64,000 bases of DNA from Actinomycetospora sp. TBRC 11914 (GTDB lineage Bacteria > Actinomycetota > Actinomycetes > Mycobacteriales > Pseudonocardiaceae): the NCBI RefSeq assembly GCF_012933465.1, contig NZ_JABBND010000011.1:62001-126000 (forward strand), read 5' to 3'. Below the pieces are notes generated by a model. The model had not been told where the DNA came from, searched no databases, and worked only from the letters and a program-made list of their open reading frames with translations. A program made the translations under genes and the position numbers. This document shows positions 45,631-54,276 of this stretch, piece after piece (positions within the stretch are counted from its first letter, which is position 1; each line of letters opens with the position of its first letter).

Positions 45631-47085
45631 ATGATCGTTCGCGAGGAGCTCCTCGTCGACGGCGAGTGGCGCAAGCCCAGCTCCGCCGCCCGCATCCCGG
45701 TGATCGACCCGACGACCGAGGAGTCGATCGGGGAGGCCCCCGACGTCGACGCGGCCGACGTCGACACCGCCGTGCGCGCCGCGCGCCGGTCCTTCACCGA
45801 CGGCCCCTGGCGCCGGCTGTCCGAGGGCGAGCGCGCCGACGTCCTGGAGCGGGCGCTCTCCCTCCTCGAGCCCCGCCTCGACGAGATCGGCCGGCTGGTC
45901 ACCGCCGAGATGGGCCTGCCCAGCTCGATCGCCGGGATCCAGATCCCCGGAGGGCTCCACGTCGCGCGGTGGTTCCTCGACGTCGCCCGGAACCTCCCCC
46001 GCAGCGAGGTGCGGCAGACCCAGTACGGGCCCGCCGCGGTCGTCCGCGAGCCCATCGGCGTCGTCGCCTCGATCGCCCCCTGGAACGGGCCGTTCAACAT
46101 GGCCCTCTCGAAGATCTTCCCGGCGCTCGTGTCCGGTTGTTCGGTGGTCTACAAGCCGGCCCCGGAGACCCCGCTCGACGGCTTCCCGATCGCCGAGGCC
46201 CTCGCCGAGGCCGGCGTCCCGGCCGGGGTGTTCAACCTGATCACCGGTGACCGGCAGGCCGGCGCGGCGCTCGTCGCCCACCCCGAGGTCGACAAGGTCA
46301 GCTTCACCGGGTCCACCGCCGCGGGCCGCGAGATCGGCCGGGAGTGCGGCGCGAGCTTCAAGCGGATGCAGCTCGAGCTCGGCGGCAAGTCGGCGGCGAT
46401 CGTCCTCGAGGACGCGGACGTCTCCACGACCATGCAGGGCCTCGCGATGGGCTCGTTCTTCAACACCGGCCAGGTGTGCGCCTCGTTCAGCCGGGTCCTC
46501 GTGCCCCGGGCCCGCGAGGACGAGATGGTCGGCGCGCTGGTGGCGACCGCCGAGTCGTTCGTCGTCGGGGACCCCACCGACCCGGCCACCACGATGGGCC
46601 CGCTGGTCTCGGCACGGCAACGCGACAAGGTGCTCTCCCTCATCGAGGCCGGCCGGGCCGAGGGCGCCGTCCTCGCGACCGGCGGGGGCGCCCCGGCGGG
46701 CCTGGACCGGGGGTTCTTCGTCGCCCCCACGGTGTTCACCGGGGCCACCAACGACATGCGGATCTCCCGCGAGGAGATCTTCGGCCCGGTGGTGGCGGTG
46801 CAGACGTACGACTCGGAGGACGAGGCGATCAAGATCGCGAACGACTCCGAGTACGGCCTGCACGGCGCCGTCTTCACCACCGACGACGAGGCCGCCGCCC
46901 GGGTCGCCCGCGCGGTCCGGACCGGCACGTTCAGCGTCAACTCCTTCACCTACAACACCGAGGCGCCATTCGGCGGCGTGAAGTGCTCCGGCGTCGGCCG
47001 CGACACCGGCCAGGAGGCCGTCGAGGCGTATTACGAGCTGAAGACGATCAACCTCACGCCCTCGATGGAACGGCTGTTCAGCTGA
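45631..47085 (+). CDS. Aldehyde dehydrogenase family protein
   Basis: 484 residues. PWNGPFN, FTGSTAAGREIG, general-base Glu in LELGGKSA, nucleophilic Cys in NTGQVCASFSRVLV, and EIFGPVVAVQTYDSEDEAIKIAN. Typical length for NAD-dependent aldehyde dehydrogenases. The ATG lies inside GAACGAT-G-ATCGTTC (45623-45637), probably by chance. Its TGA overlaps a CTG that seems to start the following SDR gene. It would turn an aldehyde into the acid for the acyl-CoA synthetase encoded two genes later. Confidence 0.93.
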   Translation: MIVREELLVDGEWRKPSSAARIPVIDPTTEESIGEAPDVDAADVDTAVRAARRSFTDGPWRRLSEGERADVLERALSLLEPRLDEIGRLVTAEMGLPSSIAGIQIPGGLHVARWFLDVARNLPRSEVRQTQYGPAAVVREPIGVVASIAPWNGPFNMALSKIFPALVSGCSVVYKPAPETPLDGFPIAEALAEAGVPAGVFNLITGDRQAGAALVAHPEVDKVSFTGSTAAGREIGRECGASFKRMQLELGGKSAAIVLEDADVSTTMQGLAMGSFFNTGQVCASFSRVLVPRAREDEMVGALVATAESFVVGDPTDPATTMGPLVSARQRDKVLSLIEAGRAEGAVLATGGGAPAGLDRGFFVAPTVFTGATNDMRISREEIFGPVVAVQTYDSEDEAIKIANDSEYGLHGAVFTTDDEAAARVARAVRTGTFSVNSFTYNTEAPFGGVKCSGVGRDTGQEAVEAYYELKTINLTPSMERLFS

Positions 47086-47849
47086 GCCCGCCGCTGGCCG
47101 GTCACGTCGCCCTGGTCACCGGGGCGACGTCCGGGCTGGGCCGGCACCTCGCCCTCGTCCTCGCGGCGTCCGGCGCGACGGTGGTCGCCGTCGGACGCCG
47201 CGAGGAGCGGCTGGCCGAGCTCACCGCGGCGATCGGGGACGACGGTGGCCGGTGCCTGCCCCTGCCCCTCGACCTCACCCGCGCCGAGTCCCTCCCGGCC
47301 GCGCTCGACGACGTCGAGGCCGAGGTCGGGCTCGTCGACGTCCTGGTCAACAACGCCGGCATCCCGGACGCCCGCCGCGCCCGCCGCATGCCGCTCGAGG
47401 TGGTCGACGCGGTGCTCGACACCAACGTCCGGGCCCCGTGGGTGCTCGCGACCGAGGTCGGGCGGCGGCTCATCGCGGCCGGGCGCCCGGGACACATCGT
47501 GAACATCTCGTCGATGGGCGCCTTCCACTACGCCCCCGACGACGCCGCCGCGCTCTACTCGGTGAGCAAGGCGGCGGTCAACCGCATGACCGAGGTGCTC
47601 GCGGTGGAGTGGGCCCGGCACGGGATCAACGTCAACGCCATCGCCCCGGGCGCGGTGGAGACCGAGATGCTCGACGGGATGTTCGCGCGGATCGGCATGG
47701 ACGCCGCCACCCTCGCGGCCGAGATGCCCCGGGGCCGGCTCGAGCAGGTCGCCGACGTGGAGGGCACCCTCCTTCACCTCCTCTCCCCGGCCGCGCGGGC
47801 CGTCACCGGCACCGTCATCAAGCTGGACGACGGTCAGATGCCCCGCTGA
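47082..47849 (+). CDS. SDR with probable CTG start codon
   Basis: 255 residues if read from CTG 47082. TGATSGLG cofactor loop, NNAGIP, SSMGAF, YSVSKAAV, PGAVETEML. The first residues (SPPLAGHVALVTGATSGLG) have normal SDR length before the loop. The frame is open upstream into the aldehyde dehydrogenase gene, but no ATG, GTG or TTG falls in a sensible place. CTG overlaps the upstream TGA as CTGA, just as ATGA and GTGA do elsewhere here, so a coupled non-standard start is the best explanation. A sequencing change of the first base is the alternative. Confidence 0.8.
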   Translation: MSPPLAGHVALVTGATSGLGRHLALVLAASGATVVAVGRREERLAELTAAIGDDGGRCLPLPLDLTRAESLPAALDDVEAEVGLVDVLVNNAGIPDARRARRMPLEVVDAVLDTNVRAPWVLATEVGRRLIAAGRPGHIVNISSMGAFHYAPDDAAALYSVSKAAVNRMTEVLAVEWARHGINVNAIAPGAVETEMLDGMFARIGMDAATLAAEMPRGRLEQVADVEGTLLHLLSPAARAVTGTVIKLDDGQMPR

Positions 47850-47877
47850 CCCCGACCGTTGACGCGGTCGCGTAGCC

Positions 47878-47894
47878 ACCTAATACTTTTAGAT
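47878..47894. promoter_or_regulatory. ACCTWA box 10 (putative operator)
   Basis: ACCTAATACTTTTAGAT lies between the SDR stop and the acyl-CoA synthetase, centred 36 bp before the ATG. It is almost the same as box 5 with its CC prefix. Only the G of the right arm is lost. Confidence 0.6.
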
Positions 47895-47921
47895 GACGTT
47901 CTCGACCTCCGGGAGAGCCCC

Positions 47922-49445
47922 ATGACGGAGCTGGTCACCGACGGTCTCGCGGCCTGGGCGATCCAGGCCCCGGACCGCAACGCGGTCGTCTTCGACGGCC
48001 ACGACGCGGTCACCTACCGCGACCTGGACCGCTGGACCGACGCGGCCGCCCAGGCCCACCGCCGGAGCGGGCTCGCGCCGGGCGACCGGATCGGGATCCT
48101 CGGCGACAACAGCCTCGAGTGGATCGTCGCCGCGATCGGCGCGCTCAAGCTCGGCGCCGTGGTGGTCCCGCTCAACAGTCGGTTCACCGCCGACGAGCTC
48201 CGCTACCTGCTCGAGGACTCCGGCGCGACGCACGTGCTGAGCGACGAGGCGCACCGCGAGGTCGCCGAGACCGCCGCCGGCGGCACCGGCGCGGCCACGG
48301 CGGGCCTCGCGTCGTTCACCGCGCTGCGCGGCGAGGAGGCACCGGAACGCGTGCCCCGCCCCGACGCGGGCCCGGACGACGTGACCCAGATCGTCTACAC
48401 GAGCGGGACCACCTCGCGCCCGAAGGGCGTGATCTTCTCCCACCGGAGCACGTTCAACCTCATCGCCGACTTCGCGATGGCCGAACCGGCGCTGCGCCCG
48501 GGCGCCCGGATCATCTACCTGCTCTCGATGTCCGGGGCCCCGGGGCTGCTCTGGCACATCCTCCACCCGCTCACCCGCGGCCTCACGATCTACTACGAGC
48601 GCGGGTTCGACGCCCCGGTGTCGCTGCGCCGCCTCGCCGAGGAGCGCATCCAGATCATCGCGGGCGTGCCGGTGCTCTTCGAGCAGATGGCGGCCCGCCC
48701 CGAGTTCGCCGACGCCGACCTCTCCGCGATCGAGCTCGCCACGATCGCCGGGGCACCGGCCCGCACCTCGACGATCCGCGCCTGGCTGGACAAGGGAGTG
48801 CCGCTGCGGCAGGCGTACGGCATGACCGAGCTGGGCGGCATCTCGTCGGTCAACGCGGCCGACCAGGCGCTGACGAGGCCCGAGTCGTTCGGCCGCGGCA
48901 CCGTCTTCACCCGGCACCGGGTCGTCCGGCCGGACGGCACCGACTGCGACGCCGAGGAGCCCGGCGAGATCATCGTCAGCGGCCCCGGGGTGACCCCGGG
49001 CTACTGGAACAACGCGGCGGCCTACGCCGACGCCATGCGCGAGGGCTGGTTCCACAGCGGGGACGTGGGCGTGCGCGACGCCGAGGGCTTCATCCGCGTG
49101 GTCGACCGCATGAAGGACATGATCATCACCGGCGGCTACAACGTCGCGCCCTCGGAGATCGAGGCGGCGGTCCTGGAGCTCGAGGGGGTCCACGAGGTCT
49201 GCGTGATCGGGGTGGACGATCCCAAGTTCGGGGAGACCCCGGCCGCCGTCGTGTACGCCGACGCCGCGGTGACCGCGGAGGCGGTGACCGAGCACTGCTG
49301 GGCGCGGCTGGCCCGGTACAAGGTGCCGCGCCGGGTCGTGCTCACCGACGGCCCGCTGGAGCGGATGGCGAGCGGGAAGATCGCCCGCCGGGCCATCCGC
49401 GCCACCTACGCCGAGCGGGCGGTCGCCCAGCCGACCTCGGCCTGA
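47922..49445 (+). CDS. Acyl-CoA synthetase (AMP-forming), paralog of 17745
   Basis: 507 residues from ATG 47922 (gggaga upstream); in-frame codons back to 47859 overlap box 10. Motifs: VYTSGTTSRPKG, YGMTELGGISSV, GDVGVRDAEGFIRVVDRMKDMIITGG, MASGKIARRAIR. It aligns along its full length with the 17745 protein, and both promoters carry the box. The two may activate different acids of one pathway or the same acid at different times. Alone in its transcript. Confidence 0.93.
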   Translation: MTELVTDGLAAWAIQAPDRNAVVFDGHDAVTYRDLDRWTDAAAQAHRRSGLAPGDRIGILGDNSLEWIVAAIGALKLGAVVVPLNSRFTADELRYLLEDSGATHVLSDEAHREVAETAAGGTGAATAGLASFTALRGEEAPERVPRPDAGPDDVTQIVYTSGTTSRPKGVIFSHRSTFNLIADFAMAEPALRPGARIIYLLSMSGAPGLLWHILHPLTRGLTIYYERGFDAPVSLRRLAEERIQIIAGVPVLFEQMAARPEFADADLSAIELATIAGAPARTSTIRAWLDKGVPLRQAYGMTELGGISSVNAADQALTRPESFGRGTVFTRHRVVRPDGTDCDAEEPGEIIVSGPGVTPGYWNNAAAYADAMREGWFHSGDVGVRDAEGFIRVVDRMKDMIITGGYNVAPSEIEAAVLELEGVHEVCVIGVDDPKFGETPAAVVYADAAVTAEAVTEHCWARLARYKVPRRVVLTDGPLERMASGKIARRAIRATYAERAVAQPTSA

Positions 49446-49475
49446 CGAGGCCGCCGCGGCCGGCGCCGGCGGGGG

Positions 49476-50339
49476 TCAGCCCGCCTGCGCCACGTCGTGC
49501 TCCAGGAACTCGACGAGGGCCTCGGCGAAGACGTCGTTGTCATCTCCCGCCACCATGTGGCCGGCGCCCTCGACGTCGAGGTGCCGGGCACCGGGGACCA
49601 GCTCGAGCAGCTCCCGGGCGCCGTGCGGGCTCACCACCCGCGAGGCGGAGCCGCGCACCAGCATCGTCGGGAGGCGCAGCGACCGGGCCGCCTCCCGGGC
49701 CCGCCGTGCGTTCGCCTCGAGCGTCTCCGGCGCGGTGCGGGCGTCGTCGACCAGCCGTGGGTCCCAGTGCCAGTACCAGCGCCCGTCGCGGTGGCGGAGG
49801 TTGCGGCGCAGGCCCTCGGGGCGCGGGGGACGGTCGCGCTGCGGGTTGTAGGACGCGACGGCGTCGGCCGCCTCCTCGAGGCTCGCGAACCCCCGGGCGC
49901 CCGAGCGCATGAAGCGGGCCACCTCGTCGACGCCCTCGGCCTCCGTGGAGGGCGCGACGTCGACGAGCACCAGTCCCCGGGCGAGACCCGGCCGGTCGCC
50001 GAGCGCGTGCAGGGACGTCATCCCGCCCATCGACGCGCCGACGAGCACCGGCGGCTCCCCGACCGCGTCGACCACGGCCTCCAGGTCGGCGACGAGGACG
50101 TCGGGCGAGTAGTCCCCGTCGGGGGCCCAGTCGCTCTCGCCGTGCCCGCGGGTGTCCATCGCGGTCGCGGCCCACCCGGCCGCGGCCAGCCGCCGCCCGG
50201 TGGTCTTCCACGAGTGCCGGGTCTGCCCCCCGCCGTGGAGGAGGACGACGGTGCCGCGCCCCGGCCCGGTGGGGTCCCAGCGGCTCCCGACGAGCCGGAC
50301 ACCCCGATTGACGGTGGTGACGCGTCGTTCCCGGCTCAC
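49476..50339 (-). CDS. Alpha/beta hydrolase
   Basis: 287 residues from GTG 50339 (GTGA overlap with the enoyl-CoA hydratase). LLHGGGQT oxyanion region, DTRGHGESDWAPDG, nucleophile elbow VGASMGGM (Ser about 105), late acid region TMLVRGSASRVVS and His in GAGHMVAGDD. The long insertion (RPPRPEGLRRNLRHRDGRWY) is a cap as in C-C or ester hydrolases such as MhpC-like enzymes. Substrate unknown; position after a crotonase suggests ester, thioester or ring-cleavage product hydrolysis. Confidence 0.9.
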   Translation of the reverse strand: MSRERRVTTVNRGVRLVGSRWDPTGPGRGTVVLLHGGGQTRHSWKTTGRRLAAAGWAATAMDTRGHGESDWAPDGDYSPDVLVADLEAVVDAVGEPPVLVGASMGGMTSLHALGDRPGLARGLVLVDVAPSTEAEGVDEVARFMRSGARGFASLEEAADAVASYNPQRDRPPRPEGLRRNLRHRDGRWYWHWDPRLVDDARTAPETLEANARRAREAARSLRLPTMLVRGSASRVVSPHGARELLELVPGARHLDVEGAGHMVAGDDNDVFAEALVEFLEHDVAQAG

Positions 50340-51238
50340 GCGTCCGTCCCCGGCCCGCCGGGGACGACGTCGTCCGGGGGCTCCGGCCACCCCGGGACGA
50401 GGCCGAGGTAGTCCTCGAGGCGGGCGGTGAAGTGCGGCGGGCGCTTCTCGAGGAACGAGGTGACGCCCTCGGCGGCGTCCGGTCCCCGCCCGAGGGCGGA
50501 GATGACCCGGGTGTCGAGCCGGTGCGCGTCCCACGGCGAGGGCGCGTCGAGCATCGACCAGAGCATCCGCCGGGTGAGGGCGACGGAGACCGGCGAGGTG
50601 TGCTCGACGATCTCGGCCGCCACCCCCCGCACCGCCTCGGAGAGCTCGCCGGTGGGGACGACGCGGGAGACCAGGCCGCCCGCCAGCGCCTCGTCGGCCC
50701 CGAACACCCGGCCGGTGGTCACCCACTCCATCGCCCGCGAGATCCCGACGATCCGTGGCAGGAACCAGCTCGACGCGCCGTCGGGGGCGATGCCGCGCCG
50801 GGCGAACACGAAGCCGAAGCGGGCACCGTCGGCGGCGATCCGGATGTCGGCCGGCAGGGTCATCGTCGCCCCGACCCCGGCCGCGACGCCGTTGACCGCG
50901 GCGATCACCGGCTTGCGCGAGGCCGCGATCCGCAGGACGACGATGCCGCCGACGTCCCGCGGGATGCCGTCGATGGTGCCGTCGGCCCCGGCCGCGGAGT
51001 CGTCGAACGTGGCGGCGCCCCCGCCGAGGTCGGCACCCGCGCAGAACGCGCGGCCGGCCCCGGTGAGCACCACGACCCTGACCGCGTCGTCGGCGTCGGT
51101 GCGGTCGAAGGCGGCCACCAGCTCCCGGCCCATCGCCGTGGTGAAGGCGTTGAGCCGGTCCGGACGGTCGAGAGTGACCGTCGCGACCCCGTCGGAGACC
51201 TCGTAACCGATCTCGGTGAAGACCGCCGTCGTGGTCAC
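50336..51238 (-). CDS. Enoyl-CoA hydratase/isomerase family protein
   Basis: 300 residues from GTG 51238, eight bases after ggagg; 15 more codons in frame upstream run to box 11. DRPDRLNAFTTAMG, LTGAGRAFCAGADLGGG, AAVNGVAAGVGATMTLPADIRIA, and RRGIAPDGASSWFLPRIVG as in hydratases that act on longer or cyclic enoyl-CoA. The C-terminal extension to 300 residues (GLVPGWPEPPDDVVPGGPG) is Pro-rich. First gene of a two-gene operon with an alpha/beta hydrolase. Confidence 0.9.
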   Translation of the reverse strand: MTTTAVFTEIGYEVSDGVATVTLDRPDRLNAFTTAMGRELVAAFDRTDADDAVRVVVLTGAGRAFCAGADLGGGAATFDDSAAGADGTIDGIPRDVGGIVVLRIAASRKPVIAAVNGVAAGVGATMTLPADIRIAADGARFGFVFARRGIAPDGASSWFLPRIVGISRAMEWVTTGRVFGADEALAGGLVSRVVPTGELSEAVRGVAAEIVEHTSPVSVALTRRMLWSMLDAPSPWDAHRLDTRVISALGRGPDAAEGVTSFLEKRPPHFTARLEDYLGLVPGWPEPPDDVVPGGPGTDA

Positions 51239-51271
51239 GCCAAGCTCCTCCCGCCGTCGCGAACGAAGGAA

Positions 51272-51288
51272 ACCATAAGTCATTAGTC
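51272..51288. promoter_or_regulatory. ACCTWA box 11 (weak)
   Basis: ACCATAAGTCATTAGTC is about 42 bp before the enoyl-CoA hydratase start, squeezed into the short gap after the membrane-protein stop. Both arms are degenerate (9 of 12 matches), so it is only a candidate. Confidence 0.35.
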
Positions 51289-51290
51289 TG

Positions 51291-52064
51291 TCAGTGGATC
51301 ACGGCCTCGTCCGCCGCGGTCTCGACCGACGCCGCGCCCGGTGTCCCCCTCCGGGCCCCGGACCAGGACGGCGCGCCGGCTCGGCGGGCGTCGGCGATCA
51401 GGACGACGCTCCACACGCACGCCGCGACGCAGATCCCGACGTAGGCCCAGGAGTGGAAGAAGCCGCCTCCGAAGAAGAAGATCGACGTGATCGAGTACAG
51501 CGCCGCCATCACGCCGTAGGCGATCCACTCGAGCAGCGACTGGCCGCGCCCGTCCGGCCGCCGCCCGAGCATCGCGCTGGCGGACGGTCCGCCCCAGAGG
51601 AGCGTCGCCATGAACGAGAGCAGGTAGAGGGGATCGTCCAGCGCGCCCTTCACCAGCGCCCAGCTGACGGCACCGGCGGCGAGCGCCGCGAGCACCCGGA
51701 AGGCGTGGGTGCCCTGCGAGCGCCCGGGCGAGAGCTCGTCGCGTCCGTACCGGACCGTCTGCCACGCGAAGACCGACTCCGCAGCGAACGTCACCACGAT
51801 CGCGAACCAGAACATCCGGGTGAACCAGTGGTCGTACGGGCCGCCGAACCAGTCCCCGAGGTGCAGGAGGTAGGACCCGTCGTGCGGCCACCACAGCGCG
51901 GTCATCCAGAGAGCCATCGGGTAGGCCCGGTCGCGGTGGCCCATCCGCGCGGCCTCGACGAAGAAGACGAACATCGCCAGGATCGACAGGCCGCCGATGC
52001 CCAGGACGGCGACCGCGTTCCGGGAGATCGCGGCGAGCACCTGCTGCGGGTCGTAGGTCGTCAT
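51291..52064 (-). CDS. Multi-pass membrane protein of unknown function
   Basis: 257 residues from ATG 52064. I count six or seven membrane helices, for example VLGIGGLSILAMFVFFVEAA, FWFAIVVTFAAESVFAW and WAYVGICVAACVWSVVLI. A conserved-looking loop, WWPHDGSYLLHLGDWFGGPYD, carries two His and acidic residues that could bind metal or heme. No transporter signature is recognised. It follows a DUF2795 gene and precedes the hydratase operon. It might anchor or sense a lipid, but nothing in the sequence decides this. Confidence 0.75.
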   Translation of the reverse strand: MTTYDPQQVLAAISRNAVAVLGIGGLSILAMFVFFVEAARMGHRDRAYPMALWMTALWWPHDGSYLLHLGDWFGGPYDHWFTRMFWFAIVVTFAAESVFAWQTVRYGRDELSPGRSQGTHAFRVLAALAAGAVSWALVKGALDDPLYLLSFMATLLWGGPSASAMLGRRPDGRGQSLLEWIAYGVMAALYSITSIFFFGGGFFHSWAYVGICVAACVWSVVLIADARRAGAPSWSGARRGTPGAASVETAADEAVIH

Positions 52065-52101
52065 CCGGGCGTCGCCACCGCGTCGCGACCTGCGGAATCG
52101 C

Positions 52102-52449
52102 TCACGCTGCCAGAACGCGGTGTGGACGGGGACGCGCCCGCGGCGGCCTCGCGTTCTGCTCGACGGCCGTCCCGCGCAACGCACCGAGGTTCTCGACGAG
52201 CTCGCGCACCACCTGCTGCCGGCTCGCGTAGGACACGCACGAGAGCATGCGCAGGGCCGTGCGGGTTCGGAGGTCCGCCCCGTACTGCTCGGCCGCGGTC
52301 ACGATCTCCCAACGCGCGGCGGGGAAGTCGACGAGGTCGAGGAAGGGCGTCAGGTACTCCCGGAGAGGACTGCTCACGGTCACCGCCTTCAGGAACGTGC
52401 CATCCGTCCCGCTGCGTGCGCACTCGGCGCCGGACACGGTGCACGACAT
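52102..52449 (-). CDS. Small DUF2795-like protein
   Basis: 115 residues. The central 60 residues (LREYLTPFLDLVDFPAARWEIVTAAEQYGAD then LRMLSCVSYASRQQVVREL) fit the DUF2795 pattern of a helical repeat found in small actinobacterial proteins. The N terminus has two Cys (SCTVSGAEC), the C terminus is basic. Function unknown; some relatives lie beside stress or redox genes. It sits between a membrane protein and another small protein, probably in one transcript. Confidence 0.7.
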   Translation of the reverse strand: MSCTVSGAECARSGTDGTFLKAVTVSSPLREYLTPFLDLVDFPAARWEIVTAAEQYGADLRTRTALRMLSCVSYASRQQVVRELVENLGALRGTAVEQNARPPRARPRPHRVLAA

Positions 52450-52478
52450 CAGAGGACCTCATTCTGAAACGGTACGTC

Positions 52479-52928
52479 TCATAAGTCAAGGACGGCGCCC
52501 CACGGTGACGGGCTCGTCGAGGACGCGCGGACCAGGCGCTCCTCACCGAGGACGCGCAACACGTCGCGGCTCAGCCCGTCCCAGGCGTCGACGGGCACAC
52601 CGGACCGGCCGGCGAGGAGCCCGAGATGCTCGGCGGGGGTGCGCCCGACCCGGCTTCTCGCGTGGAAGTACGGACCGGCCTGGACCCAGTAGGCGAAGCA
52701 CGAGCGCAGCCGTCCCTCGCTGCGGTGCATGATCGCCCAGATCCGCTCCCGGTCCAGGTCGGCCTGCACCCGGGGGAAGGACCGGCGCCACGGCCACGCG
52801 TCCCACGCTTCCCCGAACGCGGACTCCACGGCCTCGCGGTCCAGCGCGACCGCCGAGAATCCCGCCCGGAGCACCCCCAGGGCGAGGCCCTCCCCGACGT
52901 ACGTCCCCTGCTCGGCCGGCGTCCCCAC
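52479..52928 (-). CDS. Hypothetical protein
   Basis: 149 residues from GTG 52928; no family recognised. It is rich in Trp and Arg (AWDAWPWRRSFPRVQADLDRE, RIWAIMHRSEGRLRSC) with two helical halves and no membrane segment or signal peptide. Base composition and codon pattern are like its neighbours. It lies 29 bp downstream of the ACAD gene on the same strand and upstream of the DUF2795 gene, which suggests co-transcription with the ACAD. Confidence 0.55.
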   Translation of the reverse strand: MGTPAEQGTYVGEGLALGVLRAGFSAVALDREAVESAFGEAWDAWPWRRSFPRVQADLDRERIWAIMHRSEGRLRSCFAYWVQAGPYFHARSRVGRTPAEHLGLLAGRSGVPVDAWDGLSRDVLRVLGEERLVRASSTSPSPWGAVLDL

Positions 52929-52957
52929 GTGTGGTCCCGTCCGGGCCCGGGCGCCGC

Positions 52958-54079
52958 TCAGAGGCCCAGCGACTTCGCGACGATCACCTTCATGATCTCG
53001 CTCGAGCCGCCGTAGACCCTGCTGACCCGGCCGTCGAGGTACGCCTGTCCGAGCGGGTCCGCGGCGCGGAAGGCCGTGGGACCGACGACGTCGAGGCAGA
53101 TGCCCACCGTCCGGCTCTGCAGCTCGGTGGCGTAGAGCTTCACCGCGGCGGCGTCGCTCGGCCCGAGCTCTCCGTCGACGAGATCCCGCACCGCCTGGTC
53201 GATGAGCGCCTGGCCCGCGTCGACGTCGACCGCCGCTGTGGCGAGGGCGAACTTCGCCGACTGGCCGACCTCGCCGCCGGCCGTCCGCTCCACCGCGGCA
53301 CCGAGGGCCGCCCGTGCGGCGGCCTGGGAGTTCACCGCGATCGACAGCCGTTCCTGGGCGAGGTTCGCGGTCAGGTACTCGAAGCCCCGATTCTCCGCCC
53401 CGAGCAGGTTCTCGGCCGGGACCCGCATGCCGGTGAACGACAGTTCGGCGAGGTCCTGGGCCTGCAGCCCGAGCTTCGCGAGCTTGCGCCCGCGTTCGAA
53501 GCCGGGGGTGTCGGACTCGACGACGAGCAGGCTGATCCCTCGGCGGCCCGCCGAGGGATCGGTCTTCACCGCCAGGATCACGAGGTCGGCCGCCGCACCG
53601 TTGGAGATGAAGGTCTTGGCGCCGTCGACCACGTAGTGGTCACCGTCGCGCACCGCCCGGGTCGACATGGCCTTGAGGTCGGACCCGGCGCCGGGCTCCG
53701 ACAGGCCCAGTGCCACGACCGCCCCGCCGCTCGCGAGGCGCGGGAGCCACCGGTCCTTCTGCTCGTCGGTCGCGTACTCGAGCAGGTACGGCATGCAGAT
53801 GTCGGTGTGCACCCGGACCCCGCCCAGCGCCAGGAAGCGACGTTGGATCTCCTCGGTGACCACGACACTGTGGACGAACGTCGATGCGTCGAGGCCGCCG
53901 TACTCCTTGGGCACGCCGATCCCGAGGATCCCGATCTCACCGGCGCGACGCCAGAACCACCCCGGAGGCCGGCCCGCGTCCACCCATGACGAGTAGTCGG
54001 GCTCCACCTCGGTCTCCACGAACGCCCGGACCACCGCCCGGAACTCGTCGAGCTCGGGAGCGAACAGGTGACGTCGCAC
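52958..54079 (-). CDS. Acyl-CoA dehydrogenase
   Basis: 373 residues from GTG 54079, five to six bases after ggagg; a much longer open frame upstream would cross the promoter palindrome and is rejected. KEYGGLD, LGLSEPGAGSDLKAM, KTFISNGAAADL, LAQERLSIA (probable helix G base, as in long-chain types), and RVYGGSSEIMKVIVAK. It is a homomeric-type ACAD, closest in pattern to the one at 8765. Divergent from the hydrolase-WS/DGAT operon, with a perfect palindrome between. Confidence 0.93.
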   Translation of the reverse strand: MRRHLFAPELDEFRAVVRAFVETEVEPDYSSWVDAGRPPGWFWRRAGEIGILGIGVPKEYGGLDASTFVHSVVVTEEIQRRFLALGGVRVHTDICMPYLLEYATDEQKDRWLPRLASGGAVVALGLSEPGAGSDLKAMSTRAVRDGDHYVVDGAKTFISNGAAADLVILAVKTDPSAGRRGISLLVVESDTPGFERGRKLAKLGLQAQDLAELSFTGMRVPAENLLGAENRGFEYLTANLAQERLSIAVNSQAAARAALGAAVERTAGGEVGQSAKFALATAAVDVDAGQALIDQAVRDLVDGELGPSDAAAVKLYATELQSRTVGICLDVVGPTAFRAADPLGQAYLDGRVSRVYGGSSEIMKVIVAKSLGL

Positions 54080-54140
54080 GGGAACCTCCGACTCCGCGAC
54101 GATGAGCGACCCGACCCTAACAGGCCCCGTCGCGGTTTCA

Positions 54141-54152
54141 GAACGATCGTTC
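54141..54152. promoter_or_regulatory. GAACGATCGTTC palindrome (putative operator)
   Basis: A perfect 12-bp palindrome lies in the 197-bp gap between the divergent ACAD and alpha/beta hydrolase genes. Eleven of the twelve bases recur at 58151-58162. The rest of the gap shows no gene. Confidence 0.6.
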
Positions 54153-54276
54153 ACATCAGCGCCGAGGTCGATTGACGGGGTGGGGCGCGGGGAAGATACT
54201 GCGCGGCGTTCAGAGACGCCGAGGTTCAGAAGTCGCCCCCGCGGTGATGAGGGCTGAGCCGGGAGGAGACGACCGG

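Noticed and set aside
45623..45637. GAACGAT-G-ATCGTTC as an operator of the AACGATCGTT family
   Set aside because: It has one extra central base and covers the start codon and first codons of the aldehyde dehydrogenase, so coding constraint or chance explains it.
52451..52473. ACCT ... CGGT near 52456 as another ACCTWA box
   Set aside because: The spacing is one base too long and the arms lack the WA/TW bases.
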